This document shows, in pieces, positions 11,187-23,439 of a stretch of 64,000 nt of DNA. Position 1 is the first letter of the stretch. Each line of letters opens with the position of its first letter. The notes below the pieces were generated by a model. The model had not been told where the DNA came from and ran no database searches. It was given only the letters and a program-made list of their open reading frames with translations. This stretch comes from Tillandsia leiboldiana. Lineage: Eukaryota; Streptophyta; Magnoliopsida; Poales; Bromeliaceae. The position numbers were made by a program, and so were the translations under genes. The stretch lies in NCBI GenBank assembly GCA_029204045.2, contig CM055076.1, positions 17,533,902 to 17,597,901 on the forward strand. The letters are read 5' to 3'.

Positions 11187-12814
11187 GCCTTCTTCCCCTC
11201 CGTTTCTCCGTTTTCTGAGTTTTTTTAGGCTTTTCTCAGAGGGATTTCTTCAGTGAAGTTCCTCCCCTCCCTCCTCTCCACCCTTTGATGGATTCCCGAG
11301 ATTTTTGGAGGCCTCGGTATCGGTGTTTTCTGCGTCGCGGCGCACTTCGACGCTCCTTCGTTTTTGGGCTTCTACCGTCGTTTTTCAGTCCGAGAGACCC
11401 CCTGGACTACCCTGATGGACTTTTGAGCTGATTTTCGCGGCAGCGCGTTCACGAGAGGTACGCCTTCGAATTTCGTGTTGATCACTTCGCCTCATTTTGG
11501 GGTTTTGGCACAGTTCCCGAGGCTTTTCTGTGACCCTTTGTACTGCTGCGAGGTACGGGACAGCGGTGGAGTATTGTTGGATTTTCTCGGTCTACGAGCA
11601 TCGGAATGAGGCGTTTAAGGACTCGATTGATATCTACGCTTCGAGAGGAACGCACCCGTATTTTTATCGGAATTTTTGGAGGACTCTTCGAAGGTGATAA
11701 TTATACTTCTTTCGGACTGGTTTTCTATAGGTTTTTGTTTGTGGATATTTCGGCATACCGCGTTGTTATATTTAGATCTTGGCCTACAGGTGTCGGAACA
11801 GGGTGTATAAATACTCGATTTGGATCTACTCGTCGCGAGGATCGCAACCGGAATTTTTCTAGATTTTTCGGAAGGCTGCTCGCAGGTGAAAAACCCTCTT
11901 CTTTGTGCTGTTTTGCAAAACAGCGGGTGCGTTTTGGGGTATTTGATTGCTGTGTTGTGGTTGCAATGTTGGTTGGAGCAGAGGCTTGTACGACTGAGTA
12001 CCGAGGGTGCAGTTTCGGCGGATTTTGGATAGCGTGTGACTACGCACTTCACCGACTTCGGCTTTGCCTGCGGAAAGCGTTTCAGGTGGGTTGCTTCATC
12101 TTCAGAACCGGTGGACGGTTCTCTAATTCTATATGTTAGAATGCATGCATGTTTAGGGTACATTGTATGTTATTGAGAGGTAAGCTAGTAAGGATGATTG
12201 TATAAGAAAATTGCAAGATTAATATTCATGTTAAATATTATTATTGAGGACTTGCAAAATTTGGATATCCATGATAATGAATAATAAAAGCTTACCTAAA
12301 GGAATTTACCCTATGTGATTGTTAGCATGCATGTTTAATTGTGCAATATCTAGCATCGAGATGGAAGCTTGAGGAATGGCCTAGATCATGTAGATTGACA
12401 TACTATAGTAGTGATCTTTTAGCATGCCATGTTGCACAGTCTTTTATGATATGATTACTCGATGGGGCAGAATTATGTATCTATGTGCGGGTATTACTCC
12501 GAGGAGTTATTATGGATCATGGATTATGGACAGGTGTAGTTCATTAGTGATTTTGGCATGTTGGTTATGCCCTTGTGGAGCTATTATGTGATTTACTCCG
12601 TTTCATTTTCTTGAGGACAAATGCATGCTTGTATGGACATCTAGATAGGCCATCATTTATTGCTACACTATCATGTTGGAATCTGACTTAGGAGAAACCA
12701 TGTTTGTTATTTCTCCTTTCTTTCTAGATTCTAGATTCTTGTTGCTCGGGTTCGAGCAGGGGCTTGGGATAGTGTAGTCGGGACTTCGAGTCTGGGACAG
12801 GTTGGGTTTGATTG

Positions 12815-12992
12815 TGGATTGTGGGTATTGCGGCGACCGCGGATATTGGGCGGTTGGCCGAGTGTCGGGTGTACTTGATTGTGGATGGCAGGATAGTGCG
12901 GCAACCGCGGATATTGGGCGGTTGACCGGAGGTCGGTTATGGATTTATGGATTGTGGGGCATTACGGCAACCGCAGATACTGGGCTGTTGAC
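12815..12992 (+). repeat. tandem repeat, period 66-68 bp, three copies
   Basis: The core ACCGCGGATATTGGGCGGTTG recurs at 12836, 12904 and, diverged, 12970. Confidence 0.8.
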
Positions 12993-13869
12993 CGGATATT
13001 TACTTATGCATCAGATTGGGCATCAGGTTTCTCTAGTGGACGGAGTTTTTCACTTTTTGAGTACTATTGCATCTGTTTGAGGACCGGGGTTTTCTTCAGT
13101 GGATGGGCTTTCCCACTTTGATCAGAGTCGTGATCCAGTCCTGCTGTTTTATGATACTTATGTTACTGGTTACTGAGATACTTTACTCATGTGGGTCGCT
13201 CCCCTCGAGTGCCACTCCGGAGTGTGCGACAGACAGGCTTTGAGTCCTTGAGACTCCTTCTCATCGGTGCTATGCGTTGGCCAGCATACCCGATACGGCA
13301 GGCACAGCAGGCAGTACCAGTTCTTACTGGTCCATTGATTGGGTTTATTCAGGCAGGTACTTTTATTATTGCACTCGTGTCAGGGGGCTGAGTGGAGTCT
13401 AGTAGCTGTGTTTAGACCAGTGCTAGTGTTGTTGGGAACCGTTTGGGGTTAACGGTGGTCCCGTGGTCGTTGTGAGTTTTCGACCGTTGTGCGAGAGGTT
13501 GAGGATCTCGAGTCTATCCGTTCTGAGAGAGAGCGTGGATTTCGACTATAGCCTGCATGAGCCACTATTCGATAGCGAGTTAGTCCGTATGGACACCCTA
13601 CGTAATTCCTGCCCGGCAGTGGGAGGTGGTTGTAGGTGGGCGCAGGCTTGACTGGACAAGATATGGCAGTCAGCTCGATTGGGTCGATTGTGCACTTCAT
13701 GTGCGAGTGGTTGCATACTTTTCATTGGTTTTCCCCTTTTGAGCATTTAGATAGAGGCATGATAGCTGTTGAGTATCTCCAGCTTTCTTGTTCAGTTTTT
13801 ACTGCTTGGTTATCTTATGCCTCTAGTAGACTTAGTGGGCAGATCGTCGGGCCTGGTGGTGGTACCCAC

Positions 13870-13898
13870 TGAGAACTCCCTTTTTGGTGTAGTTCTCA
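13870..13898 (+). other. conserved LTR stem-loop (copy 2)
   Basis: TGAGAACT (13870-13877) pairs with AGTTCTCA (13891-13898), about 525 bp before the LTR end. Confidence 0.7.
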
Positions 13899-14436
13899 CA
13901 CCCATTAGGGGTTTTCCCCTCCTCTTTCTTTTCTCTCCTTTGTTTTGCAGAGTCTTAGCGGGTGTTGCTGATTCTGCGGTTGCTGTGCGAGGCGAGGGAG
14001 TCGCGAGCTAGATCCCTACCCGTCTGTGGAGAGTAGCGTTACCCCTACATTGGAGATCCTGAGTACAGTCAGTAGATTATTTATTTTTCCGCTTTTGAGA
14101 GATCATTGTATTGTGAGGATCTGACTTGTACCGAGAGTCAATACACTGATGTATTATTTCAGGTTACCTCCCTGTTGAGTTCTGGTTTATTGTATTGAGG
14201 ATATTGTATGATTATCACTTATGGGAGATGGATATTGTATCATTATTTCCAGTTGTACAGATGGTTGGTTTTAGTTTTACAGCACTTTTATTTTATAGCT
14301 CTGATATCTGTTTAGCTGTAGTCCCTTTTCTTGCAGGTAGGACGCTTCGCCTATGCGAGGTTTTGTATAGGTGGCGGATCTGTTGGCGAGCCCGGGTCGC
14401 AGTTTCGACTCCGGGGCGTGACAAGTCCGATCAATC

Positions 14437-14506
14437 GTTGACTCTCCAAGCGATGTATGTACCGGGCAGTCGTTGACTCTCCAAGCGATGTATGTACCGG
14501 GTAGCC
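14437..14506 (+). repeat. tandem duplication, period 35 bp
   Basis: Two copies starting GTTGACTCTCCAAGCGATG at 14437 and 14472, just right of the nested LTR and within family B. Confidence 0.9.
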
Positions 14507-14803
14507 ATTGGGAGAGTAGTCCGATCATCCCCTCGACCTCCACTCGATGCTCATACAGGTCAACCGATCGGGATAAGTGAGACCCCTTCGCCTCTTGCGA
14601 AGGTTAGTGTTGCGCTCGGCAGAATCGAGCTAGAGCTACTCAAGAGTGAGGTGAGCCTATGGTAAGTGGGTAGGTGAGGCATCCGGGTATTATGGCTTTT
14701 TCTACTTTTATAAGTTTAATGTTATATCTATCTTATCTGTTTACTAATGCTTACTGTAGTCTAAGCAAGTGTAGAACATTTTTCCTCGGTGGTTGCACTC
14801 ACT

Positions 14804-14823
14804 GGGAACTTTTAGTAGTTTTC
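14804..14823 (+). other. conserved LTR stem-loop (copy 3, family B)
   Basis: GGGAACT (14804-14810) pairs with AGTTTTC (14817-14823) using two G-T pairs. It is preceded by CACT, as in the other copies. Confidence 0.6.
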
Positions 14824-15214
14824 ACTCTCTTTGGTTCACTCCTTTTCAAGTATAGGTACCGTCGGTGAGGAGTGAGACCACGTCAAAGGCATGACTGAGT
14901 AGAAGTGCTAGTGACCCAGCAGTTTCGTCCTTTGCATTTTGTTAAGTATAGAGGAGTGTTGGTTTTATTAGTGAGCTAAGAGTGATGATGTAATATTTTG
15001 TATTGAACAGACAGCTATGAATAAAGAGTTTTCTTTCGGTTATGTTCTTTATCCCATAACGTACTCTGATATCACGTATATCCTTTCGCTTCAAATTGAG
15101 GCAGGTGGAAGTGATTGACCGTTCCGTTCGAGTTAAGGAGGACTTGCCCGTCCGGCGGGGTCTGTGCGCATATGCGAGCCAACCAAATCGGCGGGTCCGG
15201 GGCGTGATAATAAT

Positions 15215-15679
15215 AGAAACTTCACATACACAAAATTGGACATTATAAGCAGGAAACAAAAGTTAAAGTTCATATTTCCATATTGCTCAACTTCAATAAT
15301 CAATAAGCAATGACATTCCTATAAATCATTAAAAAAACACCTTCCAATAATTCTTTTCCTGCACGACAATTAGAGAACTATGCGAAAAATCTATCAATGA
15401 CCATTCAGCATGTAGACATATATAAATAGTGTTGACAAGCTGCAAATCTTGTAAACGTGCGGAACATAAGATATTTAGTGGAGCAACAAGGCCCAAAAAT
15501 TTTGCAGGATATGGTTTTATTAATGAAGTTCAGTATCAAGTGACCAATTCACAATTGTGAATCATCTAACAGAATAGTTGGATTAAGACAAAAAAAAGAA
15601 AAAGCGCAGCACATAAATTTGAAAAGGTATGAACACTATAATGAAATCTACCACTAACAGATAAGGCATTGATGCATAC
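15215..15679 (-). other. EMC6 intron 2 (partial)
   Basis: Non-coding sequence after the exon 2 donor, cut by the family B LTR at 15209. No acceptor plus final-exon coding match was found. Confidence 0.6.
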
Positions 15680-17077
15680 CATTAGGCCACCAAGAACTCC
15701 ATCAACAATAATTCTGTTCCAGGAATCAAAGTATGTGCAGACAGAAAATTTCGCCTTCGCTGCAAGTCCCAAAGAAGCTGCTGCCATTATCAAGAAATAG
15801 AAGACAAAACCTGTCAAGCCAGTGAACCCCCATATTCCAGCAACAACTCCACCTATGATAGACAAGAAGGTACGGCTGCAAAGGAAAGTTTGGCCATCAG
15901 TTATTTACTAGACGACATACTGCATATGGCAGCATGCCTAGCTAAAACAGTCCAATATTATTATGAGCTAGACTACATTAATTTTTAATCGCATTTAGCT
16001 AGGACATAAGCAGCTAAGGACCGATGCAGCATGGGCTTGTAGAAGATACGGCGTTAATATTCTAAGTTACAAAACTTCTTAATATTGAACTTCCGAATTT
16101 TAGTGCATGTTTTGGATGCATGAACATCTTGTTCAGCACATCTCTATTGCTAAACGTGGAGCATGCAGTACGTGACAGATGAGGAGTATGATTAGATGTC
16201 AACGACGGCATACTATATTTGATATACAATTTTCTCTAAATAACATAAATCACCTGGTAGGTGGAATGTATTATCTTAACAAATTATGATTACTTGGACC
16301 TTGCAAGATTTGCATCAAAAGAAAATGCTCAAAGCGCACAAGTTATCACTGGATAACGTAACCAAACATGTTGCCTGAGGACTCCAGTTGCCAAGTCATG
16401 GTGAACAAGAAAAGCAACAACTAGTGTCCTCTAATAGTTAGCAAATTGAAAGAGCTCTTAGCTCTACTAAATATGGCACTTTCCTGCGATATCAAGTATT
16501 CGCCTCCATGAACCCTTTGAGAGGAAGAGGTTGTTTTGAGGCAGGCTTCTATAATTACTACCAAGACTAAAAATTAGATGAAAATTTTCTTCTCAATAGG
16601 TAAGGATGGATTGAAAAGTCTGCTCAAAAGATAAAAGAGTGCGCGGTCAATGGAGTGATTCCACAAACGTTCTTCGAATTCGCGAAACATAAAATCACGT
16701 CACGGCCAACTAACAAAAACCTAGCATCAACAATTGCGTTCACAAAGCTCTCTTTAGATCTTTATCTACAAGACAGCTAGTTGGTTTCTTGAATCAAGAT
16801 CTACTCATCCAATCTTTGCGATCATACGAACGTCCAAAGATCCACCAAAAGCATCAAAAAGAGTGACACAGATCAATCAATCAATCAATCAAAGCACCAA
16901 GCCGAACAGTCAAAGAGCATAGTAGACTTAAATGAACTCAGGGATCATGTGGGGGCGAAACCTGTAGTAGATGGATTTCATGTTGCTTTGCAGATTCTCG
17001 GTGTTAAAGATGGGCAGATCATCGGAATCGTCGGCCGATTTCCTATCAGAAGATCTTGAGTCTTCGTTCGCCGCCAT
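15680..17077 (-). CDS. EMC6: ER membrane protein complex subunit 6 (EMC6), exons 1-2; last exon not found
   Basis: EMC6 is a small subunit of the ER membrane complex, which inserts tail-anchored and multipass membrane proteins. Exon 1 (17077-16962) starts MAANEDSRSSDRKSADD, an acidic cytosolic N-terminus, and runs to NLQSNMKSIYY. Intron 1 (16961-15876) has GT at the donor and TTTGCAG at the acceptor. Exon 2 (15875-15680) encodes SRTFLSIIGGVVAGIWGFTG, a membrane segment, then KFSVCTYFDSWNRI and DGVLGGLM, all strongly plant-EMC6-like. It ends at a GTATGC donor. Together the exons give 104 codons. Plant EMC6 proteins end about 16 residues later in a short final segment. I saw no match to it in 15215-15679 or left of the family B insertion. 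Either the last exon lies beyond the window or the gene is broken. Reading through the donor would give an unrelated C-terminus. Confidence 0.85.
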
Positions 17078-17421
17078 CGACGTCGGTCGCCTTTTGCCCT
17101 AAATGAGAGATCGTGTGATAAGAAGATTGAGAAAAGGAAGGGGGAAGGGGGACGGGGGGCAAAGGACGGCCGGCTGCGGCGCCTCACCTGGTCGATCTTG
17201 GTCGGCCTTGAGAGTTAGGAGATCGGGAAGTCAGGCTGCAACGAAGAGAAATTTCTTTAGATGCAGTTTGATCGGGGATAAGCAACATTAGAATAGATTT
17301 TTTTTATTCCTAAAATAATTTATCAGTATCGAATAATTATTAGTAGTGAAAATAAAATTATATTTGATTTGTATTATTATTATTTTTAAAAAAATTATAT
17401 TTGATTAATTTTATAAAATAG
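17078..17421. other. EMC6 5' flank
   Basis: About 345 bp between the EMC6 start codon and the Harbinger insertion. On the minus strand, CAGGTGAGG near 17190 and TTTAGGGC near 17103 could be the donor and acceptor of a 5'-UTR intron; this is weak. No TATA box is clear, so the promoter may have been displaced by the transposon. Confidence 0.35.
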
Positions 17422-17424
17422 TTA

Positions 17425-17443
17425 GGGTCCGTTTGGTATGGGG
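17425..17443 (+). repeat. Harbinger left terminal inverted repeat
   Basis: GGGTCCGTTTGGTATGGGG; pairs with 27144-27162. Confidence 0.9.
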
Positions 17444-17579
17444 ATAGAACCGGAAATAAGGAGATATCCCCTTATTCTACCAAACGCACCGGGAATCATC
17501 CGGTATTGCTTATCCCAGAACAACTAGAATAAACTGGTACAACAAATTATACAAATTATTTTATCTTTTATCATTTTAC

Positions 17580-17940
17580 CCTCCTCCCCTCATTTTATCT
17601 CTTCCCAATAAAAAAATTCTCTCCTTTCTCTCTTTCCTCCCCCCCTTCCCCACTTCCCGAGAGCAATTAATGCTCCCTGCTCTCTCTCTTTCTTCTCCAT
17701 TATCTCCCTCTCCCTCTCCCTCTCTTCTCCATTAACGAGCAAGAACTCTCTCATCTCCCTCTCTTCTCCATTAACGAGCAAGAACTCTCTCCTCTCTCTC
17801 TCTCCTCCCCCCGAACTCTCTCTCTCTCTCTCTCTCCTCCTCCCCCCCCCTTTCCCACTTCCCGTGAGCAATCAATGCTCCCTGCTCTCTCTCTTTCTTC
17901 TCCATTATCTCCATCTCCCTCTCTTCTCCATTAGAGCTGA
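17580..17940. repeat. CT-rich subterminal region with a duplication of about 207 bp spacing
   Basis: CT-rich simple sequence. A block containing CTTCCCGAGAGCAATTAATG near 17650 recurs near 17858, and a shorter TTCTCCATTAACGAGCAAGA word occurs twice in between. A CT run spans 17817-17838. Confidence 0.8.
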
Positions 17941-17954
17941 AGCAAGCTCTCTTT

Positions 17955-18716
17955 CTTCTTCCCCCGAGCCCGGCCGACCTTGCGGCCCCCGAGCCCGGCC
18001 CCCCGAGCCCGGCCTTGCGCCCCCCGAGCTTGCGCTCCTCCGCTTTCTTCTTCCTCCGTCCCCCGAGCCCGGCCCCCCGAGCCCCCCGAGCCCGGCCGAG
18101 CTTGCGCCCCCCGAGCCCGGCGGACTCCGGAGCCCGGCCCCCCGAGCCCCCCGAGCCCGGCCTTGCGCCCCCCGAGCTTGCGCTCCTCCGCTTTCTTCTT
18201 CCTCCGCCCCCCGAGCCCGGCCCCCCGAGCCCCCCGAGCTCGGCCGAGCTTGCGCCCCCCGAGCCCGGCCGACCCCCGAGCCCGGCCCCCCGAGCCTCCC
18301 GAGCCCGGCCGAGCTTGCGCCCCCCGAGCCCGGCGGACTCCGGAGCCCGGCCCCCGAGCCCGGCCTTGCGCCCCCCGAGCTTGCGCTCCTCCGCTTTCTT
18401 CTTCCTCCGCCCCCCGACCCCGGCCCCCCGAGCCCCCCGAGCTCGGCCGAGCTTGCGCCCCCCGAGCCTGGCCGACCCCCGAGCCCGGCCCCCCGAGCCC
18501 GGCCGAGCTTGCGCCCCCCGAGCCCGGCGGACTCCGGAGCCCGCCCCCCCGAGCCCCCCGAGCCCGGCCGAGCTTGCGCCCCCCGAGCCCGGCGGACTCC
18601 GGAGCCCGCCCCCCCGAGCCCCCCAAGCCCGGCCTTGCGCCCCCCGAGCTTGCGCTCCTCCGCTTTCTTCTTCCCCCGCCCCCCGACCCGGCCCCCCGAG
18701 CCCGGCCGACCTTACG
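17955..18716. repeat. GC-rich minisatellite (CCCCGAGCCCGGCC units) inside the Harbinger element
   Basis: About 760 bp built from CCCCGAGCCCGGCC-type units arranged in a higher-order pattern, with GAGCTTGCGCTCCTCCGC and CGGACTCCGGAGCCCG blocks recurring every 100-170 bp. All three plus frames and one minus frame stay open because the array lacks A/T-rich stops. Their Pro/Arg/Ala-rich or Gly/Arg-rich products are low complexity and are not called as genes. Confidence 0.9.
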
Positions 18717-19428
18717 CTCCTCTCGCGGTTACAGTGGTTCCAACCTTGTTACTTGGCTGCCTTGCTTCTCGCGGCACGTGTCCCGAGGAAACCTCGCGAA
18801 CGTCCATCCCTCCTCCAACGGGCGCGGCCATTGTTTTCTGGTTGAGCCTCTCTGTTGTGTTGTGGTAAAGCTAATTGTGGTGTGCTCTCTGTTGTGTTAC
18901 TAGGCTACTGTGCATCCGCGGACTGACCGTGCTTGTTCGGAACTTTGCCTAGCCGTCGTCCTGCTGACTGTCGGTGCCGATCTGTTGGGTTGATTTCATT
19001 ATCTGACTTCCAACAGCGGAATTCAATACTCACGCAAAGTAAGTCCGGTCCATTAATCTCACTCCCATATGATTGCTATATATATGATTGATCTTCCATA
19101 TGTTTGCTGTAAGTGAGTGTTCTTCATATATATGATTGCAAATTATAATTAGAATTGCAAGTTGCCGCGTGAAATGACCCAGAAAGGATGAAATCACCCA
19201 ACCTTTTGCAATGATGATTGTTTCCATATTCATCAGTTGGATGGCAATGATTTATAATCCATTGCAACCCCATGTGTAGTTGGAAACCAATTGAGCAAAT
19301 TTTTTTAAAAAAAACACTATTCCTTGACAAAAATCAAGGTTGAAGATCATCCTCTTTGGGCCAACATTTCCTATTCCATATCAATATTTAATTTAGTTTA
19401 GTCCAATAACAACAATGGCAAGTGTTGC

Positions 19429-20628
19429 ATGATCTTTACCAATAACATATATTTTCATCACATGCGTCCTTGGAAGAGATTTTCTAAGTCTACGCATAAC
19501 ATCGAACAAACCCAAAACTACCCTCAAAATGAGAATATGCGGACAGAAGGTGGAAGTAGTTCGCGCCCACAAACGGGGTCGCGAACACCTAACTGGACAG
19601 AATTTATGGATAGCACCCTATTATCTTTGCTAACAGAGGAGCACGCGCTAGGAAACAATATAAATGGTTCTTTCACGAATCTGGCGTGGAACCGAGTCGT
19701 TAAAGAGGTTAATTCTAGAAATAATATCGACCTAACGAAGGACCAAATAAAGAACCGTCTTAAAGTTCTGAAGAGAACTTTTGCATTATATAACTATTTA
19801 GTAAACAAGAGCAGCTGGGGATGGGATCACACGAACAACATTCCTACCGCTGGTGATAATGAAGAGTGGCAAGCTGTAATCGCAGTAAAATTTATATTAT
19901 TTGCGTTAAGATTGTAAGTTAGTAGATATTTAAATTGGTCAAGCTATCCTAATCCTCGTGTCTTTGTCCAGGAGAATCCGGCCTACGCAAAATGTAGGGA
20001 TAAACCATTCCCTCATTATAAGGACCTTGAGTTCCTTACTCAAAAAAATACGGCAACAGGCAGATACGGGTTCTCCTCTGTTATGCAATCTCCCGAAACT
20101 GTTGATAGTTCATCTTCATCTTCTCCTCATGAGGATGATCCAGCTATACCACCCAGCTTTGAAAACATAATGCCGGGTTATACATCACGATCGCCAAGTC
20201 CTGCTCCTCTAGGACCAAATTTCGGTGCTAGTGGCAGTGGATCGGGGCATAGCTCTGCGGGGAAAAGGCCTCGATCTCCACGTCGATCAACTACCCAGCG
20301 TAGAAATCTTGGGAAGCAAAAGGATCAAGGCACAAGTAACCCCTTCGTAGAAATGGTGGAAATTGGGAAGCAAAAGCTTGATCTAGTCCGCCAAATGTAC
20401 CAAGTTGAAATTAGCAAACGAGGCAATATCGCGACAATCGAGGAGTGTATGGGCCGAGTATACTCTTTACATGGAATTACAGATGATCGGGTATTGGCAG
20501 CCACAGAGGCATTAAAAGATGACAAGAATAGGCAAGTATTCATGACAATGAACGACGAGCATGCTATATTGTGGCTGGATCGGCAAGTAGCGAAAGAAAG
20601 TCTTTTATTTCGACAGTTCTTCCCTTGA
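19429..20628 (+). CDS. Harbinger ORF1, Myb/trihelix-like DNA-binding protein (two exons)
   Basis: In PIF/Harbinger elements ORF1 helps the transposase bind DNA and enter the nucleus. Exon 1 runs from the ATG at 19429 (or the ATG at 19537) to 19884, before GTAAAA. It holds a Myb/SANT-like helical domain: NWTEFMDSTLLSLLTEEHA, then AWNRVVKEVN, then KDQIKNRLKVLKRTF. Exon 2 starts after TTTGTCCAG at 19972 (ENPAYAKCRDKPFPHYKDLE), and the phase fits. It has a Ser-rich acidic stretch, a basic KRPRSPRRSTTQRR patch (likely nuclear signal), a helical tail and a stop at 20628. The frame looks intact. Exon borders are inferred by eye; the start is uncertain. Confidence 0.85.
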
Positions 20629-20748
20629 ATATAATATTCCAGTAATTTTGTGGTACATCCAATTACATTGATAACTACTATTCGGGATTGTAATATTTCA
20701 GTTAATTTGTGCTGATTGCTATTATGTTGCAAACTAGTGGCAAGAACT

Positions 20749-20996
20749 GTAATATTGTAGGAACAATGTGATGATTAATTTCATGTATAAATTAGGTAGC
20801 TGGGAATGTAATATTGTAGGAACATTGTGATGCTTTATTACATTTTTAAATTAGGTAGCTGGGAATGTAATATTGTAGGAACATTGTGATGCTTAATTTC
20901 ATGTTTAAATTAGGTACCTGGTAATGTAATATTGTAGGAACATTGTGATGCTTTATTTCATTTTTAAATTAGGTATCTGGGAATGTAATATTGTAC
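20749..20996 (+). repeat. 59-bp tandem repeat between Harbinger ORF1 and transposase
   Basis: GTAATATTGTAGGAACA recurs at exactly 59-bp spacing (20749, 20808, 20867, 20926) with a fifth partial copy at 20985. It lies downstream of ORF1 and may overlap its 3' end. Confidence 0.92.
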
Positions 20997-23379
20997 TACT
21001 TTTCTGTGTTTTATTTGAGGATGATAACTACTATGGTTTATATTCGAGACTTGTTATGTTGTATGTTGTATTATTATAGTGTTGTATTATTTTACGATGC
21101 AAATAATTAGATGTTGTTAGTTCTACTATTAAATTGCTCGTAGTAGTTTGAAAAAAGATATTTTAAGTATTGTAGACAGATGATGAATGTTAATATATCG
21201 TTAATGTCAGTATATGTATGTTTACCAATGTTCGGTGTAGTTAATATTCAAATCGCTTAAACGATACAGTCAATTTAATTTTCATCAATCTGCATTACAT
21301 ACTTGACGTATTTGTTTGTAATGTTTAGACAATGTCTATATACTGCGACATATTGCTTGAATACAATGATATCTTTGCAGAAAAAATGGATGCTTCGTTT
21401 AATCGCACCATATTTTCGTCCGCAATCGTTGCAAATATACTGACGATATTAGATGAGGATGACAATTATTGGGAACAAGTCTGTGCGATGCAATATGGTC
21501 AAGGTTATCTGACTGATGTTATTCCAATCCCGAGACAACAATGTCGAACCAGACCATTTACTGGGCATCAATTTATTGGTGATATATTAAACGGTTATCC
21601 AGACCGTGGGTACCAGCATTTCAGAATGACGACTACCACATTCATTGCTTTACGAGATGAGCTCGTTGGAAAGGGACTTATACGTGGCTCAAGAAATATC
21701 ACCGTTCATGAACAGCTTGGAATATTTCTTTTTTGTATTGGCCACGGCGTTGCAAATAGGGTGCTCGCCGAAACATTCCAACATTCAGGGGAGACAATTA
21801 GTAGATATTTTAATAAGGTACTGCGGGGCATCGTTATGTTAAAAGACGAATATATCACTCAACCGACAAGCAACACTCAAGTTCATCCGCGGATCTCAGA
21901 TACTATAAATTTCCATCCTTTCAAGGTGATGTATTAAATTTAAATCATTGGTATTTTATACGATTAATACTGAGTATTACCAAGGACGGCTTAAAAAGAG
22001 AGATATTGAATGTTCAATGTACATTTGCAGAATGCAATTGGTGCGGTTGACGGGATCCATATTCCGGCGATTGTCAAGTTGAGCGAGCAAGCACGTTTTC
22101 GGTGTCGGAAAGGGTTTACATCACAAAATGTGATGGCTGCGGTCAACTTTGATCAAGAATTTCTTTTTGTTTGCACTGGGTGGGAAGGATCCGCCGCTGA
22201 TATGCGAGTCCTCAGATGGGCGTGTGAAAGTGGCGGTTTCACAGTACCCGAAGGTAGTAAGAAAATCTGACAATTCACTATATTACAGTTATTAATTTTA
22301 ATACATATAAAATTACAGTATAACTTCTTATTATATTGTGTCGTTACCAGAAAAATTTTACTTAGTTGATTCTGGGTACGCAAACACCGACAAATTTCTG
22401 GCGCCGTTGTTGGCATACAAAAAAATTATAATAAAAAAATAGGGGGAAAGATTATGGCCCAAAATTTTTAACATATTAATAACTGGGGTCCAACAAATTT
22501 TACTATAAATTCAAGCCACATTAATAGGCCATTTGTGAACACAACCATATAGGTCTCATCAAAGTCCGTCGATTTTTTTTAGTCACCAAATTAGTCGGAT
22601 TCTATTTTTTTCTGCCACGCGGGCCTTACATTATAGTCAACTTTTTGTTTACATATTCAATTTCAAAAATTATGTTCAAATTGAATTTTGAATTTCAAAT
22701 TTTTAACGAAATTTCAAAATATCTCTCAAATGCCACCTATACTCAAATTTGAATTTATCTCTCAAGCGTCACCTGCACTCAAATTTAAATTTTGAATTCA
22801 GCCGAAATCCTTTTCATCCATCAATTATCTCAAAATATCTTTCAGCCGATTTATTCAAATTAATATTCGAAATTCAAATCCCCAACCAAATTCCAATCAA
22901 AATTTGAATTCAACCAAATTCCCTCGTTCGAATCCTCCAACATATTCAATTTTGAAATCTGAACATTCCCATAACATATTCAATTTTAAAATTTAAAATT
23001 TGAAATTTAAATACAACCATACTTCCTCAAATTTGAACATAACATATTCAATTTTGAAATGTGAAATTTAAAATTTGAAATTTAAAATTTGAATATAACC
23101 ATATTCCCGCAATATTGAAATTTGAACATAACATTTTAATTTTAAAAATTCAAACATATTCAATTTTGGAAATTTGAAATTTGAAATTTGAATATAATAA
23201 TTTCCTCAATGTATTCAAATTTTGAACCTCGTCTTTTCCTCAACGAACCCACGCACGTCTTTCCCTCAACAAACTCACATTTCCTCGCCAATCCCTAACA
23301 AATCCCAACAAACCTCACGCGATATTTCTCTGCCACTCCCCACTACAAACCCCACGCGATATTTCTCTGCCACTCCCCA

Positions 23380-23390
23380 CTATAAATAAA
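23380..23390 (+). promoter_or_regulatory. LTR TATA box
   Basis: CTATAAATAAA near 23380, upstream of a CT/CA-rich leader; sets the LTR orientation as plus. Confidence 0.55.
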
Positions 23391-23439
23391 GAAGATTTTC
23401 TTTCTTTTGGCGGTCTGAAAAACCAACTTCCCAAATTCT

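Larger units (their letters stand above)
10315..14428 (+). mobile_element. solo LTR, family A (4104 bp), nested in family B
   Basis: It starts TGTGAGGACCCGAATCCCC at 10320 and ends CGGGGCGTGACA at 14423, with the 5-bp TSD AGTCC at 10315-10319 and 14424-14428. There is no internal region. The same termini bound the LTRs of the Gypsy array at 39-59 kb, where the adjacent PBS and PPT show that this is a Ty3/Gypsy LTR. Its long LTR resembles chromovirus (Del/Tekay-like) elements, which is inference. It holds a GC-rich upstream block, a TATA box, several short tandem repeats and the conserved hairpin. Confidence 0.95.
9020..15214 (+). mobile_element. solo LTR, family B, interrupted by a family A solo LTR
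   Basis: It starts TGTAAGGAATCG at 9025 and ends GGGGCGTGATA at 15209 (the usual CA end has become TA). It is flanked by the 5-bp TSD ATAAT at 9020-9024 and 15210-15214. Removing the inner element (10320-14423) and one AGTCC copy leaves a 2076-bp LTR. A TATA box (TTTATAAATAG) lies at about 9301-9311. The 3' part resembles the ends of families D and E. There is no internal region or second LTR, so this is a product of LTR-LTR recombination. It is inserted in what appears to be EMC6 intron DNA. Confidence 0.9.

Noticed and set aside
15480..15530. A possible last EMC6 exon on the minus strand (short frame with FWALLLH and a stop)
   Set aside because: Only two or three residues resemble the expected tail and no good acceptor precedes it.
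17864..18903. Long Pro/Ser/Arg-rich frames on the plus strand and a 231-codon Gly-rich frame on the minus strand
   Set aside because: They are low-complexity translations of the GC-rich minisatellite; three plus frames are open at once, as expected for an array lacking stop triplets.
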